A stretch of 64,000 bases of DNA from Alteromonas sp. RKMC-009 (GTDB taxonomy: Bacteria; Pseudomonadota; Gammaproteobacteria; Enterobacterales; Alteromonadaceae): assembly GCF_003584565.2 (NCBI RefSeq), contig NZ_CP031010.1, positions 4,588,001 to 4,652,000 of the forward strand, read 5' to 3'. The notes beneath the pieces were generated by a model. It did not search any database and was not told the origin of the DNA. It worked only from the letters and a program-made list of their open reading frames with translations. Positions within the stretch are counted from its first letter, which is position 1. Each line of letters begins with the position of its first letter. Of the stretch, positions 19,170 through 27,222 are shown in pieces. The translations under genes were made by a program, and so were the position numbers.

Positions 19170-21938
19170 ATGAAAAACCGCTTATTCCCGTTGTCGCCAC
19201 TTGCTCTGGCACTGAGCACCCTGATCACCGGCACCGTTGTTGCGCAGGAAGCCCCGCAGGAAAAGGACGATAGTGTTGAGAAAATCGAGGTTACAGGCAG
19301 CTACGTGAAGAGCCTTGAAAAGGCGATTGATATCAAACGTACCACGGTTGGCTTTTCTGACTCGATTGTGGCTTCGGATATTGCTGACTTCCCCGAGCAA
19401 AACCTGGCTGAAGCACTACAACGTATGCCCGGTGTTACCATTGAGCGAAACAAGGGTCTGGGCCAGCGCGTTAATGTACGCAGCCTGCCGACTGAATTTA
19501 CTTTTGTGTCTATTAACAACCTTGCTACTGCGTCAGGCAGCGGCGGCCGTGATGTTGAATTCGACAGTTTTGCTTCTGAAATTATTCAAAGTGTTACCGT
19601 TAAGAAATCGCCGACGGCTGCAGATGAAGAAGGTGGTATTGCCGGTTCAGTCGCTATCAGTACAGCCCGCCCGTTTGACTATGACGGCCGCCAGATTGTT
19701 GCGTCCGTTGAAGGCGCCTACAACGATATTTCGGAAGAAACAGATCCTAAATTCTCATTCCTGGCCAGCGACACCATGGGCGACTGGGGCGCGTTAGTGT
19801 CGTTTGCCTATTCAGAACGTACCAACCGCACAGACAGCAACTCAGGCATTAATTTCCGTCCGCTTTCGCGCTTTTTAGAAAAATCAGGCTCATCACAGTG
19901 GCAATCAGACCAGGCTGCTGATGTACTGGCCCGCGATACCGGCATCACGATTGACGACCGCTTCGACAGTGACGAAACCAGCCGCGTTGTATTTATTGAT
20001 AAAGTGGGTGACCGCTCTTACCTGAGCGAGCAGGAAAAATGGGGCGCCACGGCATCTGTTCAGTATAAGCCTTCACGGGATTTCAGCTTAACCTTCGACA
20101 GCATGTGGAGCACCTTCGATAACCACGAAGACGAATATGATGCGGCAGCGTATTCCGCCTCAAGTATCAGTTCGTTAGAGCGTATCAATGCTTACGACAG
20201 CACGACATTAGCAGATTACGGAATGACGGTGCTGACTGATGTAGATTATGCTGCCACACAGCACGAATTTTTGAGTAAAGAGTACAGCCGTACTACGGAT
20301 TATCAGCAATACAGCCTGACTATGGACTGGCAGTTTGGTGATTGGGATGTTTACGGCGTTGTGGGTTACAGCGGTGCTGAGAAGACCGAGGAATCCACCA
20401 ACCTGAAGCATACGGCTTATCGCCCTACCCGTACCCGTTACACCAGCACAGGCGGTGAAACCATTGCCAGCGATAATCCTGAATCCTTCGATATGTACAA
20501 CTCGCCGGAAGCGTACACCTTCGATTACTACGAAGTGAATCTTGAGGGCATTTCAGACGACAAGTACGCCGCCCAGCTGGATTTCACCCGTAATATGGAT
20601 TTAAGTTTCTTCCCTGCGCTGGCAAAAGTGCAGTTTGGCGGACGCTATACGGATAAATCGAAAACCCGTGATTACGGTACTAACCGCGTAACCGGACCGG
20701 CTGAGGGGGACTCGTCATGGGTAGGCACCCGCACACTGGCTGACAGCGACTTAACCACCATTTCTGACTTAGTGTCGGGCGGTGAGTATTTACCGGAAGT
20801 GGCCTCAAAATCAGACTGGGCACAAATTTCAAATGCCTACGCCCGCAGCGAAATGCGCTACGACGGCTTTGCAGTGGATTTTGAACCGGATCAATTCTAC
20901 GAAGTAGAAGAGAAGGCAACGGCGTTGTACGTGATGGCGGACTTCGAGTTTGATATTGGCAACATGCCGGCTTCACTGAACACGGGTTTGCGTTATATTG
21001 ATACTGACGTAAATTCATCAGGTTACCACCAGGTACAGAATGACGATGGCTCAACCGGCTATACCTCTGCGCCAGTCTCCAAATCCGGTAATTACAAAGA
21101 AACCCTGCCAAGTGTGAACTTCACGCTGGATATTACCGACGAGTTATTGTTCCGTGCTGCTGCGTCAGAAACCTTCATCCGCCCGGCACTGACTGACATC
21201 GCTTACAAACGTACCGTGAGCTTAAATGAGTTTAAATACCGCGACGGTAACCCGGATCTGAAACCTACCTATGCTGACCAGTGGGAAGTGGGACTGGAAT
21301 ATTATCTGGAAGAAGGTGGTTTGCTGGCCGTATCTTACTTTGAAAAAGAAATCGAAGGCGTTGTGCGTGAATCACTCACCGGCGTGGTAACAGGTGTGAC
21401 CAAGTACAACGACAACGGCACTATTGACGGTGTTTACGACTTCGACGTTTACCAGAAAGTTAACGCTGAAGGTTCCTATGATGTCAGTGGCCTGGAATTT
21501 ATCGTTCAGGTGCCTTTCGCCCGTTTCCATGACGTGCTCGACGGGTTTGGTGTGAATGCCAACTACACAACGCTGGATAACTCTTTAACAGGCGCTTCTG
21601 ATTTAGGTATTCCTACGCCGCCGGAAGGACTGGCTGACGAAACCTATAACGTGACGTTCTACTATGAAGACGACGTATTTGATGCCCGCGTGTCTTACAA
21701 CTACAAAGACAAGTACGTGGAATATATCGAGCGTGACATGTATCCGGTATACCGCGATGCCTACGGCCAGTACGATGTGTCTTTAGGCTACCGTATCAAC
21801 GAAACCTTCAAAGTGACGCTGGAAGGCATCAACATTACTGACGAAGCCACCAAAGGTTACACCATGGACCCGGCCTTCCCGACCATGTATGAGTTCTCCG
21901 GTCGCCGCGTCTCTCTCGGCCTGCGGGGTAACTTCTAA
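19170..21938 (+). CDS. TonB-dependent receptor (Xanthomonas/Caulobacter type)
   Basis: Outer-membrane active transporter of 922 residues. A signal peptide ends in 'TVVAQ|EA'. A short TonB-box-like region 'VEKIEVTGSYV' precedes the plug ('DFPEQNLAEALQRMPGVTIER', 'VNVRSLPTEFTFV'). The beta-barrel has the conserved late segment 'FIRPALTDIAYKRTVSLNEFKYRDGNPDLKP' region and ends in Phe. It lacks an STN domain, so it transports but probably does not signal. The plug pattern matches the TonB-Xanth-Caul group, which mostly imports glycans or organic nutrients. It is followed by a terminator and a phosphoesterase lipoprotein gene on the same strand. Confidence 0.92.
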   Translation: MKNRLFPLSPLALALSTLITGTVVAQEAPQEKDDSVEKIEVTGSYVKSLEKAIDIKRTTVGFSDSIVASDIADFPEQNLAEALQRMPGVTIERNKGLGQRVNVRSLPTEFTFVSINNLATASGSGGRDVEFDSFASEIIQSVTVKKSPTAADEEGGIAGSVAISTARPFDYDGRQIVASVEGAYNDISEETDPKFSFLASDTMGDWGALVSFAYSERTNRTDSNSGINFRPLSRFLEKSGSSQWQSDQAADVLARDTGITIDDRFDSDETSRVVFIDKVGDRSYLSEQEKWGATASVQYKPSRDFSLTFDSMWSTFDNHEDEYDAAAYSASSISSLERINAYDSTTLADYGMTVLTDVDYAATQHEFLSKEYSRTTDYQQYSLTMDWQFGDWDVYGVVGYSGAEKTEESTNLKHTAYRPTRTRYTSTGGETIASDNPESFDMYNSPEAYTFDYYEVNLEGISDDKYAAQLDFTRNMDLSFFPALAKVQFGGRYTDKSKTRDYGTNRVTGPAEGDSSWVGTRTLADSDLTTISDLVSGGEYLPEVASKSDWAQISNAYARSEMRYDGFAVDFEPDQFYEVEEKATALYVMADFEFDIGNMPASLNTGLRYIDTDVNSSGYHQVQNDDGSTGYTSAPVSKSGNYKETLPSVNFTLDITDELLFRAAASETFIRPALTDIAYKRTVSLNEFKYRDGNPDLKPTYADQWEVGLEYYLEEGGLLAVSYFEKEIEGVVRESLTGVVTGVTKYNDNGTIDGVYDFDVYQKVNAEGSYDVSGLEFIVQVPFARFHDVLDGFGVNANYTTLDNSLTGASDLGIPTPPEGLADETYNVTFYYEDDVFDARVSYNYKDKYVEYIERDMYPVYRDAYGQYDVSLGYRINETFKVTLEGINITDEATKGYTMDPAFPTMYEFSGRRVSLGLRGNF

Positions 21939-21969
21939 GTTTACTGCGTGTTTCTTCCCTGAAACTGTT

Positions 21970-21994
21970 AGCCGGGCATTGCCCGGCTTTTTTA
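21970..21994 (+). terminator. Rho-independent terminator after the TonB receptor
   Basis: AGCCGGGC / GCCCGGCT with a three-base loop, followed by TTTTTATT. Confidence 0.85.
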
Positions 21995-22163
21995 TTCTTA
22001 CTCAGCAATTTATTCTTAGCCCGCAACTCAAAGAATAAAAAATTCCAAACAAATCACGCCACTGTAATAAAAATATCTCACTAACGTCATTCAATCCTGT
22101 AACGCTGGTTTGCGCAGTACTCCATTTATTTTTTCTCTCTATTCGTTCAAAAGGAATGTATCC

Positions 22164-24092
22164 ATGTTGTGGAAGTTACGCGTTGCGGGCACCCTCGGGC
22201 TCCTGCTTACTCTTACCGCTTGTGATGACGATGAAACGGTTGAAGTTGAAGTGCCCGTTGAAGTAGAAGTGCCGGTTATCGTGAACCCTGAGCATAAAAT
22301 GCTCACAGACCCGTTTTTACAATTACCCACTGCTTCCAGCGTTAATGTGGTGTGGTTTACCAATTTCGAAGGCAGTGAACATGCATTAACCTATGCTGAC
22401 CAGACCATCACGGATGTTACCACCACGAAGCTGGAACGCATGATGGAAGACTCTGGCTCTGCTATCGACAATCAGACCTTCGAAACAGTGACGTATCGTG
22501 ACGTTTATCGCCATGAAGCCACTGCAACAGGACTGACGCAGGGAGAACGGGTAGATTACTCGGTGTCCAGTACTGACGAGGACGGCTTTGCATTTACCAG
22601 TGACACCTTTACCCTTGCCCCTACACCAGCTGCGGGTCAGCCGTTAATGATTCTGCTGACCTCTGATTTGCAGTCGAAAAAGAACGTTGTCGCAAACTAT
22701 CAAAAGGTAGTGGAAACCGTTGGCACGCCTGACGCTGTCTTCTTTGCCGGTGACTTTGTGAATGTACCCGACCGCGCTTCAGAATGGTTCGATCAGGCCA
22801 AAGACAATGCGCCGGCATTCTTTCCTGCCCTGCAGGGACACTACCAGCAATACATGCCGGGCTTTCCCTACAATGGCGGTGAAATTCTCCAGCATGCACC
22901 GGTGTTCGGTACTATCGGTAACCATGAGGTCATGGGCCGTTATACGCCAGATGAAGAAAGTTATTCTCTGAACGGCGGCTTTGGTGATCCCCAACCGGCA
23001 TGGTTTGCAGAAGTCGCCTATGAACAGGTTAAAGCCGACGTTAACCCGTCTGACGATGAAACAGTTAAAGCACAGTGGATTGCCGATCACTCTCATAACC
23101 AGATGAGCTTTCTGGATATCTTTTCCTTCCCGGATGATGGGCCCCGCGGCGAAGAATACTTCGCGGTATCGTTTGGTGACGTGTTCCTGATTTCTATGAA
23201 TGTGTCCCGGATCTGGCGTTCGTGGAGTGTTACCCCGAACAACAAAACCAAATTTGTTGAAAACGCAGAAAACTACACCGACCCGACACAGTGGGGATTT
23301 GGTGAGTTTTTGTTTGAGCGTTTCGATGCTGAGTCAGAGCAATACGCCTGGCTGACAGATGTTATGCAGACTGATGCATTTCAAAATGCCAAGTACAAGG
23401 TGGTAATGGCCCACCAGGGCGTTTTCGGCCTGGGTGACAACACCGTTCCGGTGCTTGCACAGCCGGTGCTGCAGGTTGTACAGGACAATGGCAGTGGTGG
23501 TGAATCTGTCGCTGAATACACCTTCCCCATTGAGCCGGCCACATGGACTGACACCATCGCGCCGTCACTGGAGAGCGCGACGGAGATTCGTTACCAGTAT
23601 CCGCTTACCGGTGATGTGTGGCTGAACGATATCGAACCCCTGCTCATTGAAAACGGCGTAGACCTGGTACACATCGGCCATTCTCATTTGTGGAACCGCG
23701 CGCAGGTGGAAGATCTGCACTACCTGGAAAGCTCTAATGTGGGTAACAGTTACGGTGCATATTACGATGATACCACCGGCACTTACACGGCCAACCGGCG
23801 TCCGGCTACAGCTGATTTCTGGGAAGATGTTTATTCAGCCAATCCGCGCTGGTCAGAAACGAATTATCCGCCTAACGGTGATCCACAGGGGCGTGTAATG
23901 AGCTTCCCTACGCAGTTCAGTCCTATGAGCATGGAAAATGACAGCTACCCGAATTTGCCTTTTGTTGCCAGCAATGTACTGTCGGTATTCTCTGTCCTTG
24001 ATACCAGCACAGGCACAGTGAAAAGCTATGTGTTTGACCCAAGTGATTTGGATTCTGAAGTGACGTTATTTGATGAGTTTTCGATTGAGTAA
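22164..24092 (+). CDS. Metallophosphoesterase family lipoprotein (purple-acid-phosphatase-like)
   Basis: Secreted or surface phosphoesterase of 642 residues. Lipobox LLTLTAC is followed by an acidic stretch and the repeat (VEVEVPVEVEVPV), probably a stalk. A fibronectin-like N-terminal domain (about 40-160) precedes a calcineurin-like metal site: 'LLTSDLQ', 'FFAGDFVN', 'GTIGNHEVMG', 'VVMAHQG' and 'LVHIGHSHLW' supply the Asp, Asn and His ligands. The ATG at 22164 is chosen for its AAGGA upstream; the frame opens 18 codons earlier at a TTG. Together with the adjacent TonB receptor it suggests release and uptake of phosphorylated compounds, which is inference. Confidence 0.88.
   Translation: MLWKLRVAGTLGLLLTLTACDDDETVEVEVPVEVEVPVIVNPEHKMLTDPFLQLPTASSVNVVWFTNFEGSEHALTYADQTITDVTTTKLERMMEDSGSAIDNQTFETVTYRDVYRHEATATGLTQGERVDYSVSSTDEDGFAFTSDTFTLAPTPAAGQPLMILLTSDLQSKKNVVANYQKVVETVGTPDAVFFAGDFVNVPDRASEWFDQAKDNAPAFFPALQGHYQQYMPGFPYNGGEILQHAPVFGTIGNHEVMGRYTPDEESYSLNGGFGDPQPAWFAEVAYEQVKADVNPSDDETVKAQWIADHSHNQMSFLDIFSFPDDGPRGEEYFAVSFGDVFLISMNVSRIWRSWSVTPNNKTKFVENAENYTDPTQWGFGEFLFERFDAESEQYAWLTDVMQTDAFQNAKYKVVMAHQGVFGLGDNTVPVLAQPVLQVVQDNGSGGESVAEYTFPIEPATWTDTIAPSLESATEIRYQYPLTGDVWLNDIEPLLIENGVDLVHIGHSHLWNRAQVEDLHYLESSNVGNSYGAYYDDTTGTYTANRRPATADFWEDVYSANPRWSETNYPPNGDPQGRVMSFPTQFSPMSMENDSYPNLPFVASNVLSVFSVLDTSTGTVKSYVFDPSDLDSEVTLFDEFSIE
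22236..22280 (+). repeat. Short in-frame tandem repeat encoding (E)VEVPVEVEVPV
   Basis: Near-repeated units of the GTTGAAGTTGAAGTGCCC type encode an alternating Glu/Val/Pro stalk immediately after the lipidated Cys and acidic cluster of the phosphoesterase. Similar stalks are known in other marine gammaproteobacterial lipoproteins. Confidence 0.6.
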
Positions 24093-24129
24093 GTAGTTAC
24101 TTTCGACAAAAGACATATTTGTAAAGAAT

Positions 24130-24166
24130 AAGCCCCGACAGTACTCCCGCTGCCGGGGCTTATTTC
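24130..24166. terminator. Bidirectional hairpin between phosphoesterase and HAD hydrolase genes
   Basis: AGCCCCGACAG pairs with CTGCCGGGGCT (one mismatch) around an 8-base loop. Flanks are moderately T-rich on both strands. The genes on either side converge here. Confidence 0.65.
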
Positions 24167-24270
24167 AGTGCAGTTTAACCCGGCGATCAGAAATCGAAAC
24201 GGGCACCTGCCCTTTTTGCCGCAAGGATTATTGTAAGCAAAGAGAAAATAGCTGTTCAGCTACTTTGAAA

Positions 24271-24915
24271 TTACACCCCGACGAGTTTTGCAAACTCATG
24301 CAAACCGGTAACGTGATAGTCTGCCGAAGCATGCCTCTCAACACCGGCACGCAGAATCTGTACGGTCTTCATCCCCAAAGCATTTCCTGCTGCGATTTCA
24401 GACTCTGCATTGTCTCCGATCACCCAAACATCTTGAGGCTCGACCCCGTACTTATCGCAGGCTAGCGCAAAGTAATGCCCTTTTCCTTTACGTGGAGGCT
24501 CACCCGGGTCGTCGAAATACATATCGCTGAAAGCCGCTTCCACGCCCAACCCTTTGATTTTAGAGCGCTGAAATTTTTCAAAGCCAGATGTCACCAGAAT
24601 TTTTGTGCCGCCCATCTCATTAACGAACAACGTATCTTCATATCCCGACATTGACCCCGTTAATTCCAGTTGCCTGAAGAAGTCGACACTGCGCTGCTCA
24701 GCCTCCTCAGAAAAAGAATAGGCAGAAGCAATCTTATCCAGCGGCTTGCGCCAGAAATCGAATTTCATCGCGGAAAATTGTTCACCGGATAAATGATGCT
24801 TTTCCAGTCTTTCCAGCTCGTCAAACAGAGGAGCGAGCAAGTTTTCCCCCACCGCATTACCGGGAGCGAGACAGTTGTCGAAGTCAAAAATGATAAATGG
24901 GCGGGATGTCGTCAT
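24271..24915 (-). CDS. HAD family hydrolase
   Basis: HAD-superfamily phosphatase-like protein of 214 residues. Motif I is 'IIFDFDNCLAPGN' (nucleophile Asp11, Asp13). Motif II is 'KILVTSGFEKF', and motif III/IV is 'RKGKGHYFALACDKYG ... VWVIGDNAESEIAAGNALG'. A helical cap lies between motifs I and II. It resembles phosphoglycolate-phosphatase-like or Cof-independent small-molecule phosphatases, and the substrate is not identifiable. It stands alone. Confidence 0.87.
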   Translation of the reverse strand: MTTSRPFIIFDFDNCLAPGNAVGENLLAPLFDELERLEKHHLSGEQFSAMKFDFWRKPLDKIASAYSFSEEAEQRSVDFFRQLELTGSMSGYEDTLFVNEMGGTKILVTSGFEKFQRSKIKGLGVEAAFSDMYFDDPGEPPRKGKGHYFALACDKYGVEPQDVWVIGDNAESEIAAGNALGMKTVQILRAGVERHASADYHVTGLHEFAKLVGV

Positions 24916-25147
24916 AAAACCTCATTAAATCTGTGTAACTGCGGTAAGCCGGGCTTATGTTTCCGGCACGCAGGCCGTTATAAGAATGAAGTACTTAGCT
25001 GCAAAACTTAGTCTCAGCGGCTTAAAGGCAACGTGCATAGGTATATTTACAGATAACCCTATACGCCGGATTCTGCTCTACCATAAACAAGTAGTATTAC
25101 GGTGTATTTAAATTATCGACTGACAGAGTAAGAAATCGGGCAGGCCA

Positions 25148-25684
25148 ATGCGTTATCAGGTATCCAGACAATCCGGATTCACGCTTATTGAACTGATCAT
25201 CGTCATCATTATGCTTGGCGTATTATCGGTCACGGCATTGCCGCGCTTTGTGAACCTGTCATCTGAAGCCAATGCTGCTGTTATTAATACCCTTGCCGGC
25301 GCACTGAAATCCACTGCGAACATTGCTCACACTAAAGCCATCATCGCCAAACGGAACGGCGGATTTAATAATGGTTTTGATTTTGATGGTGTCTATTTCG
25401 ACAAAGGCTATCCGCTGGCGCTTTCGTTCGGTGATAGTGACGGCATTCCGGAAATAATGGAACTGATGAGTTTTGGTGCCAATGACTTCACCTGGGCCGA
25501 TAATTTCAACGGCCAGTCTGCCAGCGGCGATCTTACCCGTGAAATTTACATCACTGTTCGAAGTAAAATTAACCAGGGTGTGGGGCATAACGAAGTGGTT
25601 GCCACGGCCTGCTATGTTTCCTACGAAACCTTTGTGGACGTGTATAAGCCTCCTGAAATTATTGTTGATGTTTCAGGGTGTTAA
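25148..25684 (+). CDS. Type IV prepilin-like protein (MSHA-pilin-like)
   Basis: Pilin precursor of 178 residues. The prepilin peptidase site is 'RQSG|FTLIELIIVII', with cleavage after Gly10 and Glu15 at mature position 5. The hydrophobic N-terminal helix continues into 'GVLSVTALPRFVNLSSEANAA', which matches MshA-type pilins. Two Cys residues near the C-terminus (in 'ATACYVSYE' and the final Cys) could form the D-region disulfide loop. No other pilin biogenesis gene is adjacent, so it must rely on machinery encoded elsewhere. Confidence 0.88.
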   Translation: MRYQVSRQSGFTLIELIIVIIMLGVLSVTALPRFVNLSSEANAAVINTLAGALKSTANIAHTKAIIAKRNGGFNNGFDFDGVYFDKGYPLALSFGDSDGIPEIMELMSFGANDFTWADNFNGQSASGDLTREIYITVRSKINQGVGHNEVVATACYVSYETFVDVYKPPEIIVDVSGC

Positions 25685-25753
25685 CCTCCCACTACCTTCT
25701 TTTAAAATAGTCAGGCCTCCCTGCTGACATATTACTTCTAAGCCAGAATCGTT

Positions 25754-25773
25754 AATCCGAACGTTCGTTTAAA
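25754..25773 (+). promoter_or_regulatory. GAACGTTC palindromic site 1, before the AraC-type regulator
   Basis: AATCCGAACGTTCGTTTAAA; the left flank AATCCGAACGTTC is identical to the sites before both GH5 genes. It lies about 240 bp upstream of the regulator start. Confidence 0.6.
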
Positions 25774-25882
25774 GGAAAGAACTTGTAACGGCATGAAAAG
25801 TCGTTTGTTATTTCTTCCGTGTGAAAAGAAAAGGCAAGCAAACTGAAATAAGCGAGATAAGAATTAAAAGCGGGAAATCGTG

Positions 25883-25902
25883 CAGAAGAACGTTCGGCTA
25901 AG
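25883..25902 (+). promoter_or_regulatory. GAACGTTC palindromic site 2, before the AraC-type regulator
   Basis: CAGAAGAACGTTCGGCTAAG; its centre is about 110 bp upstream of the regulator ATG, a distance similar to the other copies. Confidence 0.6.
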
Positions 25903-26001
25903 CGCTGACTGGCAATTTTATCCATTGATTTAGTCAAACTGACTGGTTACTATCCCTCTGACTTATTAACAATATTATTACAAGAGTCGTGTCAGAGAAT
26001 C

Positions 26002-27153
26002 ATGGATAAAACCCTCTTCAACTTACATGATTTGGTTCTCCTTCTTATCGCTTTTGAATGTCTGGTAGTAGCTATTTACATTGGCTTTAACCGGTCCGGA
26101 AGAAGTTTTCCAACCAGCTTACTTATCGCATTTTTTGTGGTGCACGCGTGTATTGCAGTGCATGAGCTGGTGTTATGGGGAAGCACTTTCCGCTACTGGG
26201 TACTGGAGTCATCGCCCAACTATTTTTTCACGTTGAATTTTGCCTACTGGCTGGATGGTCCGCTGCTGTTTTTGTTTGCCTGCGCGGTGACACAGCAGGA
26301 CTTTGCACTGAAGCGGTGGCACGCTTTCTTTTTACTGCCCTTGCTGGTGTTTGGCGTTTTCATTTACCAGCATTTTTATGCGCTACCCTACGATGTCAGG
26401 GTGACATTGATTAAAAACTACAGCTTCGCCGACTTTGACTATGTCTTTATGGATTTGTTGGCAAAGCTTATCCGGGTAGCCTTCGCTGTCTATGCGGTGC
26501 TGCTGATTTTAAAGAGCGACAGCCAGATAAAAGAAAAATACAACGTACCGGCCTGGCTGCCGAAAGTATTGATGGTGCTGACAGGGATCCTGGCGTGGGA
26601 AACCATGCTGAGCGCCATCAAAGTGTACCATTCACTGTACGGCTTCCCGTATTACGAAGTCGTTGAATTGATAGGACTGGCGTCCTATTACATGCAATTC
26701 GGGCTGCTGAATGTTGTTATTTTTATGGCTGCATCCCACTTTTTGCGGGCTCAACCGGTGAAAGCCAAAACTGTTCAGCGGGAGCCGGTCAGCGAAGCAC
26801 TTATCGGCCGGCTTGAAAGTACCATGGAAAGCGAGAGACCTTATTTAAACCAGAATTTATCGTTCGAACGGCTGGCTGAGAAACTGGACATCCCGGTCAA
26901 AGAATTATCAAACGCCATTAACCGGCATTATGAAGTGAACTTTTACGAGTTTATTAATAATTACCGGATACAGGAAGCCAGGCAAATGCTGGAAGACCCG
27001 GCACACAATGATAAGAGCATCACCAACATATTTTACGATGCCGGATTCAATAGCAAGTCTGTGTATAACACGCTGTTTAAGAAAAAATTTAATAAAACGC
27101 CCAGCCAGTACCGTAACGATTTTAAAAATAAACAGGCCAGGCAAAGCGCGTAG
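26002..27153 (+). CDS. Membrane-anchored AraC family transcriptional regulator
   Basis: Protein of 383 residues. The N-terminal 245 residues have about seven hydrophobic segments (for example DLVLLLIAFECLVVAIYIGF and FFLLPLLVFGVFIY). The C-terminal AraC/XylS domain (about 270-375) has two helix-turn-helices: 'LSFERLAEKLDIPVKELSNAINRHY' region and 'ITNIFYDAGFNSKSVYNTLFKKKFNKTPSQYR' region. Such 7TM-AraC regulators could sense a ligand in the membrane or periplasm and act on nearby DNA. It is first in a probable operon with the two halogenase-like genes (69-bp gap), and two GAACGTTC sites precede it. It is the best local candidate regulator for the glucan-like locus. Confidence 0.9.
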   Translation: MDKTLFNLHDLVLLLIAFECLVVAIYIGFNRSGRSFPTSLLIAFFVVHACIAVHELVLWGSTFRYWVLESSPNYFFTLNFAYWLDGPLLFLFACAVTQQDFALKRWHAFFLLPLLVFGVFIYQHFYALPYDVRVTLIKNYSFADFDYVFMDLLAKLIRVAFAVYAVLLILKSDSQIKEKYNVPAWLPKVLMVLTGILAWETMLSAIKVYHSLYGFPYYEVVELIGLASYYMQFGLLNVVIFMAASHFLRAQPVKAKTVQREPVSEALIGRLESTMESERPYLNQNLSFERLAEKLDIPVKELSNAINRHYEVNFYEFINNYRIQEARQMLEDPAHNDKSITNIFYDAGFNSKSVYNTLFKKKFNKTPSQYRNDFKNKQARQSA

Positions 27154-27222
27154 TTAAGCGTTATGTAGTGAGCCAGTCATTTCATGTCGCTTCTTCATGC
27201 GCATCAGTGCAAAGGGAGTAAC

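Larger units (their letters stand above)
25685..26001. other. Non-coding upstream region of the AraC-type regulator
   Basis: This 317-bp gap holds two GAACGTTC palindromes (25759-25766 and 25888-25895) and no convincing gene. A 61-codon minus-strand frame at 25752-25937 covers both palindromes but has no recognisable domain. Confidence 0.6.

Noticed and set aside
22062..22079. CTGTAATAAAAATATCTC before the phosphoesterase as a Pho box
   Set aside because: Only the first half resembles the consensus; the second unit does not.
25752..25937. 61-codon minus-strand frame in the gap before the AraC gene
   Set aside because: No domain or signal, and it spans both GAACGTTC sites; more likely non-coding regulatory DNA.
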